A DNA stretch of 64,000 nt. Origin: Geomonas sp. Red32. Lineage in GTDB: Bacteria > Desulfobacterota > Desulfuromonadia > Geobacterales > Geobacteraceae. The notes beneath the pieces are model-generated. The model was not told where the DNA came from, did no database searches, and saw only the letters and a list, made by a program, of their open reading frames with translations. Shown piece after piece: positions 59,182 through 64,000 of this stretch (positions within the stretch are counted from its first letter, which is position 1; each line of letters starts with the position of its first letter). The stretch lies in NCBI RefSeq assembly GCF_023652955.1, contig NZ_JAKLOY010000006.1, forward strand, positions 186,001 through 250,000, written 5' to 3'. Both the position numbers and the translations under genes were made by a program.

Positions 59182-60210
59182 ATGCTACTTCTCTCTCTCG
59201 AATCGTCGTGTGACGAAACCGCCGCCGCGGTGGTAAAAGACGGCCGCACCATCCTCTCCAGCGTGGTCGCCTCCCAGATCGCCGTACACGCCGAGTACGG
59301 CGGCGTGGTGCCGGAGATCGCCTCGCGCCAGCACCTCGAGGCGGTCTCGCTCGTGGTCGAACAGGCCCTGGATAAGGCCGGCGTGGCCCCGTCGCAGCTC
59401 GAGGGGATCGCGGTGACCCAGGGGCCGGGGCTCGCCGGTGCGCTGCTGGTCGGGATCTCCGCCGCCAAGGGGCTTTCCTTGGGGCTCGGCGTCCCGCTGG
59501 TTGGCGTCAACCACATCGAGGGGCACCTGTTGGCCGTCTTTCTCGAACAGCCGGTCGAGTTTCCCTTCATTGCCCTGGCCGTCTCCGGGGGGCATTCGCA
59601 CCTGTACCGGGTGGACGGAGTCGGGCGCTACACGACGCTCGGCCAGACGGTGGACGATGCTGCCGGGGAGGCGTTCGACAAGGTCGCCAAGCTGATCGGT
59701 CTACCCTATCCGGGTGGCGTGGCCATCGACCGGTTGGCTGCGGAAGGCGATCCCAAGGCGATCAAGTTCCCCCGCCCGCTTTTACACGACGGCACCTTCA
59801 ACTTCAGCTTCTCGGGCCTGAAGACCGCAGTCCTCACTCACCTTCAAAAGCATCCGGAAGCGCGCGGCGCCGGGCTCAACGATCTGGCCGCCTCCTTCCA
59901 GGAAGCGGTCTGCGAAGTGCTGACCAAGAAGACCGCCGCTGCGGTGGCGGCTACCGGGATCAAGCGGCTGGTGGTGGCGGGCGGGGTCGCCTGCAACAGC
60001 GGGCTCCGGCGCTCCATGCGGCTCTTCGCCGACAAGAACGGGGTCGAACTCTCCATCGCCAAGCCGGCCCTTTGTGCCGACAACGCCGCGATGATCGCGG
60101 TCCCCGGCGATTTTTACCTGCAACATGGCATAACGAGCGGTTTCGACCTCGATGCCTTACCGGTGTGGCCGCTCGACCGGCTGGCCGCCAGACTTGGGGA
60201 GGTCCGCTAA
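59182..60210 (+). CDS. tsaD: tRNA N6-threonylcarbamoyladenosine synthase subunit TsaD
   Basis: This 342-residue ASKHA-fold protein transfers the threonylcarbamoyl group to A37 of ANN-decoding tRNAs. It begins LLLSLESSCDETAAAVV, has the metal-binding HIEGHLLAVFLE and AVSGGHSHLY, and the C-terminal CADNAAMIA. All are standard. ATG 59182 gives the family N-terminus; GTG 59164 is in frame but lies in a terminator-like hairpin. Neither has a Shine-Dalgarno, since a T-run directly precedes the ATG. Translation may be leaderless or depend on the hairpin. rsmA follows without a gap, so they form an operon. TsaB, TsaC and TsaE genes are not in the window. Confidence 0.93.
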   Translation: MLLLSLESSCDETAAAVVKDGRTILSSVVASQIAVHAEYGGVVPEIASRQHLEAVSLVVEQALDKAGVAPSQLEGIAVTQGPGLAGALLVGISAAKGLSLGLGVPLVGVNHIEGHLLAVFLEQPVEFPFIALAVSGGHSHLYRVDGVGRYTTLGQTVDDAAGEAFDKVAKLIGLPYPGGVAIDRLAAEGDPKAIKFPRPLLHDGTFNFSFSGLKTAVLTHLQKHPEARGAGLNDLAASFQEAVCEVLTKKTAAAVAATGIKRLVVAGGVACNSGLRRSMRLFADKNGVELSIAKPALCADNAAMIAVPGDFYLQHGITSGFDLDALPVWPLDRLAARLGEVR

Positions 60211-61038
60211 ATGGACGGCATGCGCGCCAAGAAGGCGCTGGGACAGAACTTCCTGGTGGACAGCAGCGTTTTGACCCGCATCGTTTCCTGCGTGGCTCCC
60301 ACCCCGGACGACTGCATCCTGGAGGTCGGTCCGGGACGCGGAGCGCTCACCAGGCTGCTCGCCGAGAGCGGGGCCCGGCTCGTCGCGGTCGAATGGGACC
60401 GGGACCTGATTCCCATCCTGAACGCCGAGTTCGGCGAAAACGGCCAGGTAGAGATCGGCCACGGCGACATCCTGAGGGTCGATCTTCCGCTGCTCCTCGG
60501 CTCGCGCGCGCCGGGGAAGAAGTGGAAGGTGGCGGCCAATCTCCCCTATAACATCTCCTCGCAGGTGCTCTTCCGCTTTCTGGAGTGTTACCAGCTCTTC
60601 GACAAGCTGGTGCTGATGCTCCAGAAGGAGGTCGGTGACCGGCTGGCGGCGCCTCCCAACTGCAAGGATTACGGGGCGCTCACCGTGCTGCTGCGGCTCA
60701 ACTTCGACATCCAGCGCGAATTCATCGTAAAGCCCGGCTGTTTCCGCCCGATTCCCAAGGTGGACTCCGCGGTGCTGAGCTTCGTCCCGCTTCCCGCTCC
60801 CCGGGCCGAGGTGGGGGACCACCGGATCTTCACCCGCCTGGTCAAGGGGGCCTTCAATCAGCGGAGAAAGACCCTTTCCAACGCCTTGAAAGCGGCCGGT
60901 TTCGCCGAGGATCCGGAGCGGTTGCAGCAGGCACTCTCTTTGAGCGGCATCGACGGCGGACGCCGCGGAGAGACTCTGTCACTGGAGGAGTTCGCCGCGC
61001 TATCTCGGGAGCTTTCCGCCGGGAAAAGGCTGGCATAA
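60211..61038 (+). CDS. rsmA: 16S rRNA dimethyladenosine transferase RsmA
   Basis: This 275-residue methyltransferase makes the two N6,N6-dimethyladenosines near the 3' end of 16S rRNA. It shows KKALGQNFLVDSSVL, the SAM motif I LEVGPGRGALTRLL, the VAVEWDRD loop (motif II) and the catalytic NLPYNISSQVL (motif IV). Length is normal and nothing is lost. The ATG directly follows the tsaD stop with GGGAGG 8 nt upstream. It is usually known as KsgA; resistance to kasugamycin arises from its loss in other bacteria. Confidence 0.96.
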   Translation: MDGMRAKKALGQNFLVDSSVLTRIVSCVAPTPDDCILEVGPGRGALTRLLAESGARLVAVEWDRDLIPILNAEFGENGQVEIGHGDILRVDLPLLLGSRAPGKKWKVAANLPYNISSQVLFRFLECYQLFDKLVLMLQKEVGDRLAAPPNCKDYGALTVLLRLNFDIQREFIVKPGCFRPIPKVDSAVLSFVPLPAPRAEVGDHRIFTRLVKGAFNQRRKTLSNALKAAGFAEDPERLQQALSLSGIDGGRRGETLSLEEFAALSRELSAGKRLA

Positions 61039-61092
61039 CTCCGGCCGTTTGTGGTATATAAAAACGCTAATCTTTCCCTGGAGGGTCACCGT

Positions 61093-62442
61093 ATGAAGAT
61101 CTGTGTCATTGGTTCCGGCTATGTTGGTCTGGTGGCCGGTACCTGTTTTGCCGAGAGCGGCAACCATGTTATCTGTGTCGACGTTGACGAGGAAAAGATC
61201 GAAGGTTTAAAGCGCGGTGTGATCCCCATCTATGAGCCCGGCCTGAAGGAGATGGTGCTCAGAAACTGCGAGGAGGGGAGGCTCACCTTTACCACCGACC
61301 TGGCCTATGCCGTCAAAGAGTCGCTGGTCAACTTCATCGCGGTCGGTACCCCGCCGGGCGCCGACGGCTCGGCCGATCTCCAGTACGTCATCTCGGTGGC
61401 CCGCTCCATCGGCCGTCACATGGACAGCTTCAAGATCGTCGTCGACAAGTCGACCGTGCCGGTCGGGACCGCCGACAAGGTCCGCCAGGCGGTGGCCGAG
61501 GAGCTCGACCAGCGCGGCGTCCAGATCGAGTTCGACGTGGTCTCCAACCCCGAGTTCCTCAAGGAAGGGGCGGCCATCGACGACTTCATGAGACCGGACC
61601 GGGTAGTGATCGGCACCGACAACGTGCGGACCGCCGAGATCATGAAAGAGCTCTACTCCGCCTTCATGCGCAAGTCCAACCGCCTGCTGGTGATGGACAT
61701 CCGGAGCGCGGAGATGACCAAGTACGCCGCCAACGCCATGCTGGCCACCCGCATCACCTTCATGAACCAGATCGCCAACCTCTGCGAGATGATGGGGGCG
61801 GACGTCATGGCGGTCCGCGAGGGGATCGGCTCCGACTCTCGTATCGGCTACGACTTCCTCTTCCCCGGGGTCGGCTATGGCGGCTCCTGCTTTCCGAAGG
61901 ACGTCAAGGCCCTGGTGAAGACCGCCGAGGAGTGCGAGTACGACTTCGTCCTCTTGAAGGCGGTGGAGACCGCCAACGAGCGGCAGAAGCGGGTCCTTTC
62001 CGAGAAGATCCTTCGCCGTCTGGGCGACGGCAAGGAAAAGCCTTTGGCGGGGAAATCCGTCGCCGTCTGGGGCCTTTCTTTCAAGCCGCGCACCGACGAC
62101 ATGAGGGAGGCTCCCTCCCTTACCATCATCAACCACCTCCTCGAACTGGGCGCCTCGGTCAGCGCCCACGACCCGGAGGCGATGACGGAGGCGAAGAAGC
62201 ACTTCGGCAACCGGATCAACTACTGCGCGCAGTACGACGCCTTGAATAACGCCGACGCGCTGGTGATCATCACCGAGTGGAACGAGTACCGCAACCCCGA
62301 CTTCGACCGGATCAAGTCTTCCCTGGTCAACCCGTTGATCTTCGACGGCCGTAACCTCTACGGCCCCGAGCGGATGAGGGCGTCCGGGATCGAGTACCAT
62401 CCCATCGGCCGTAACGGCGGCGCTTGCTGCGAGATGGAGTAA
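61093..62442 (+). CDS. ugd: UDP-glucose 6-dehydrogenase
   Basis: This 449-residue NAD-dependent enzyme oxidises UDP-glucose to UDP-glucuronate. The N-terminal Rossmann motif is [20 protein letters not shown], the catalytic cysteine lies in [13 protein letters not shown], and the substrate domain includes the [10 protein letters not shown] segment. Length is the UDPGDH standard. ATG 61093 follows GGAGGG and is the family start. The next gene encodes UDP-glucuronate decarboxylase, the enzyme that uses its product, so the two form a UDP-xylose pathway for polysaccharide or LPS sugars. Confidence 0.96.
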   Translation: MKICVIGSGYVGLVAGTCFAESGNHVICVDVDEEKIEGLKRGVIPIYEPGLKEMVLRNCEEGRLTFTTDLAYAVKESLVNFIAVGTPPGADGSADLQYVISVARSIGRHMDSFKIVVDKSTVPVGTADKVRQAVAEELDQRGVQIEFDVVSNPEFLKEGAAIDDFMRPDRVVIGTDNVRTAEIMKELYSAFMRKSNRLLVMDIRSAEMTKYAANAMLATRITFMNQIANLCEMMGADVMAVREGIGSDSRIGYDFLFPGVGYGGSCFPKDVKALVKTAEECEYDFVLLKAVETANERQKRVLSEKILRRLGDGKEKPLAGKSVAVWGLSFKPRTDDMREAPSLTIINHLLELGASVSAHDPEAMTEAKKHFGNRINYCAQYDALNNADALVIITEWNEYRNPDFDRIKSSLVNPLIFDGRNLYGPERMRASGIEYHPIGRNGGACCEME

Positions 62443-62476
62443 GGGCCGCGATCGGCTGTCAATTCGGGGAGGTTAC

Positions 62477-63412
62477 ATGCGCATCCTAGTCACCGGCGGT
62501 GCCGGTTTCATCGGCTCCCACCTCTGCGAGCGATTGCTGGGGGAGGGGCACGACGTCATCTGCCTGGATAACTTTTTCACCGGGAGCAAGCGGAACATCG
62601 CCGGCTTGCTCGACCACCGGTCGTTCGAGCTCATCCGCCACGACGTCACCCAGCCGATCCTCTTGGAAGTGGACCGCATCTACAACCTGGCCTGCCCGGC
62701 CTCGCCGATCCACTACCAGTACAACCCGGTCAAGACCACCAAGACCAGCGTGATGGGGGCCATCAACATGCTCGGCCTCGCCAAGAGGGTGAGGGCCAGG
62801 ATCCTCCAGGCCTCCACCTCCGAGGTGTACGGCGACCCGCAGGTCCATCCGCAGACCGAGGGCTACTGGGGCAACGTGAACCCGCTCGGCGTGCGGAGCT
62901 GCTACGACGAGGGGAAGCGGGTGGCCGAGACCCTCATGATGGATTACCACCGGCAGAACAAGGTCGACATCCGGATCGTCAGGATCTTCAACACCTACGG
63001 GCCGAAGATGGCCGAGAACGACGGCCGGGTGGTCTCCAACTTCATCCTGCAGGCTCTGAAGGGGGAGGACATCACCGTCTACGGTCAGGGGGAGCAGACC
63101 CGCTCCTTCTGCTTCGTCACCGACCTGGTGGAGGGGCTCGCCAGGATGATGAGCTGCCCGGACTTCATCGGGCCGGTCAACCTCGGCAACCCCTGCGAGA
63201 CCACCATCCTGGAGTTCGCCCAGAAGATCATCGCCCTCACCGGTTCGCGCTCCCGCATCGTCCATAAGCCGTTGCCGGCCGACGACCCGAAGCAGCGCCA
63301 ACCGGACATCTCGCTCGCCAAGGAGAAACTTGGCTGGGAGCCTAAAATCCCGGTCGAGGACGGACTGAAGAAGACCATCGAGTATTTTGACGGGATACTT
63401 TCCCTAGGTTAG
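62477..63412 (+). CDS. UDP-glucuronate decarboxylase (UDP-xylose synthase)
   Basis: This 311-residue short-chain dehydrogenase has the extended-SDR NAD motif [16 protein letters not shown], the catalytic YDEGKR (YxxxK) in [16 protein letters not shown], and the signature SCYDEG and [14 protein letters not shown] used to tell UXS enzymes from other epimerases. It turns UDP-glucuronate into UDP-xylose. It follows ugd by 34 bp and presumably forms one unit with it. It starts at ATG 62477 with GGGGAGG upstream. Extracellular polysaccharide or LPS synthesis is the expected sink, though no glycosyltransferase gene is in view. Confidence 0.93.
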   Translation: MRILVTGGAGFIGSHLCERLLGEGHDVICLDNFFTGSKRNIAGLLDHRSFELIRHDVTQPILLEVDRIYNLACPASPIHYQYNPVKTTKTSVMGAINMLGLAKRVRARILQASTSEVYGDPQVHPQTEGYWGNVNPLGVRSCYDEGKRVAETLMMDYHRQNKVDIRIVRIFNTYGPKMAENDGRVVSNFILQALKGEDITVYGQGEQTRSFCFVTDLVEGLARMMSCPDFIGPVNLGNPCETTILEFAQKIIALTGSRSRIVHKPLPADDPKQRQPDISLAKEKLGWEPKIPVEDGLKKTIEYFDGILSLG

Positions 63413-63415
63413 TGC

Positions 63416-63817
63416 ATGCAGAAAAGGCTGTTCCTTACACCGCTGGCGATAATCGTCTTCATCCTTTACTTCACCGTTTTCGGTGACCGCGGTCTCTTGC
63501 GGATTAACCACCTGCACCGCGACCGCGACGACATGCAGAAACGGCTGGCGGAGCTCAAGGATGAGAACGACAGGCTGAAGAGAGAGATCGCCGCCCTGCA
63601 GTCCGACCGGCGCTACCTGGAGAGCATCGCCCGGCGCGACTTCGGCCTCGTGCGGGGTAACGAGGTGATCTACCAGTTCCCGTCCAAGGACGGCACCGAT
63701 CACCCGATCGCGAAGCAGCCTGCGGGTACCGCTCCCCAGGCTGCACCGGCGGCAGGGGGGAAGGCCCCGGGTAAGGCGGCGGCTCCGGCCAAGGCGGACC
63801 CTGCCAAGTCGAATTGA
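63416..63817 (+). CDS. ftsB: Septum formation initiator, FtsB/DivIC family
   Basis: This 133-residue division protein has one membrane helix (about 10-22, LAIIVFILYFTVF), then a periplasmic coiled coil (DMQKRLAELKDENDRLKREIAAL) and the FtsB-type RRDFGLVRGNEVIYQFP end. A Lys/Ala/Pro-rich tail follows. FtsB joins FtsL and FtsQ at the division site. It begins 3 bp after the decarboxylase stop, without a strong ribosome site. The tail is longer than usual for FtsB. A dispersed repeat follows before the next gene. Confidence 0.85.
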   Translation: MQKRLFLTPLAIIVFILYFTVFGDRGLLRINHLHRDRDDMQKRLAELKDENDRLKREIAALQSDRRYLESIARRDFGLVRGNEVIYQFPSKDGTDHPIAKQPAGTAPQAAPAAGGKAPGKAAAPAKADPAKSN

Positions 63818-63833
63818 TTGTTGTGACAGTTTT

Positions 63834-63876
63834 ACCCCATCCTCACCCCGTCCCTCCTCTTGAAGGGGAGGGGGAG
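63834..63876. repeat. Dispersed inverted repeat, reverse orientation
   Basis: ACCCCATCCTCACCCCG followed by CCCTCCTCTTGAAGGGGAGGG is the same element as at 37293 in the opposite orientation, with the tail first. Confidence 0.75.
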
Positions 63877-63942
63877 CCGGGAAACGGGTGCCGGGTCGTA
63901 AAAAAACAGAAATAACCTGATTGCAAGAAAAGGGGGATGGAT

Positions 63943-64000
63943 ATGAAGGAGCAGCTGCGCGCATGCATCCTGAAGGGAATCGAGGGGTGTTTCGCCGACG
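63943..64000 (+). CDS. Start of a CDS, probably arginine-tRNA ligase, cut by window end
   Basis: Only 19 codons are visible, beginning MKEQLRACILKGIEGCFAD. AGGGGG lies 6 nt before the ATG at 63943; another ATG lies two codons upstream. The N-terminal pattern MK-x-LR-x3-x-AI resembles the first helix of ArgS proteins, but the segment is too short to be sure. Confidence 0.45.
   Translation, partial: MKEQLRACILKGIEGCFAD

Noticed and set aside
1-64000. CRISPR arrays, prophage, insertion sequence transposases, tRNA or rRNA genes
   Set aside because: I looked for repeat-spacer patterns, transposase or integrase motifs and RNA gene features and found none that I can support.

Overview
The window is a dense, GC-rich stretch of bacterial chromosome. 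The gene content points to a Geobacterales member (Geobacter / Geomonas / Citrifermentans type): a 12-heme cytochrome built from four c7-like triheme modules, an MglA-like GTPase, a CHRD protein, rubrerythrin, a sigma-54 response regulator beside a chemotaxis operon, a DHH-CBS-nucleotidyltransferase fusion, and an EF-G of the AHGGAGKT class. This is inferred from families and gene order; no rRNA or tRNA gene was found to confirm it.

Layout. Positions 1-2875: the tail of a response regulator and a REC-PAS-GAF-PAS histidine kinase. 3029-6900: a compact accessory cassette with its own strong sigma-70 promoter, encoding a tandem-AAA ATPase, an HNH nuclease and a zinc-ribbon protein. 7035-17699: a sigma-54-dependent response regulator, a near-consensus sigma-54 promoter, and a chemotaxis operon (degenerate MCP-like protein, STAS, CheY, CheA, CheW, two transmembrane MCPs) with no CheR, CheB or CheD in view. 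17899-27064: a mixed region with an ATP-grasp enzyme, CHRD protein, slipin, quinone oxidoreductase, MFS exporter, DUF72, PAP2, the 12-heme cytochrome and a DUF4124 protein. 27154-29787: nadC-birA-coaX (NAD, biotin and CoA cofactors). 29988-36975: EF-G paralogue, SPOR protein, an unknown protein, MglA-like GTPase, rubrerythrin, and a cytidylate-kinase-like/BON fusion. 37347-43137: PHP phosphoesterase, small membrane protein, endonuclease III, beta-hydroxyacid dehydrogenase, FtsH and a small zinc-ribbon membrane protein. 43227-47652: DUF362 plus polyferredoxin pair, a lipoprotein and a dienelactone hydrolase. 47953-54554: a housekeeping operon (M50 protease, trpS, scpA, scpB, MEMO-like protein, DHH-CBS-CCA enzyme). 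54807-64000: a small exported protein, DHH phosphoesterase, cysteine desulfurase, PhoH/PIN, tsaD, rsmA, UDP-glucose dehydrogenase, UDP-xylose synthase, FtsB, and the start of what is probably argS.

Most genes read as ordinary housekeeping. The features worth attention are: the MCP-like protein carrying a CheZ-like D-x3-Q motif; the sigma-54 promoter linking the regulator to the chemotaxis operon; the AAA/HNH/zinc-ribbon cassette; the MglA-like GTPase altered at two nucleotide-handling positions; the EF-G with a changed G3 motif; an apparently leaderless cysteine desulfurase gene; and a terminator-like hairpin that runs directly into the tsaD start codon. A family of CCCTCCCCTT-type inverted repeats is scattered between genes.

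Start codons were chosen from Shine-Dalgarno spacing, promoter position and family N-termini. Several differ from the longest possible reading frame, and each such choice is explained in its entry.
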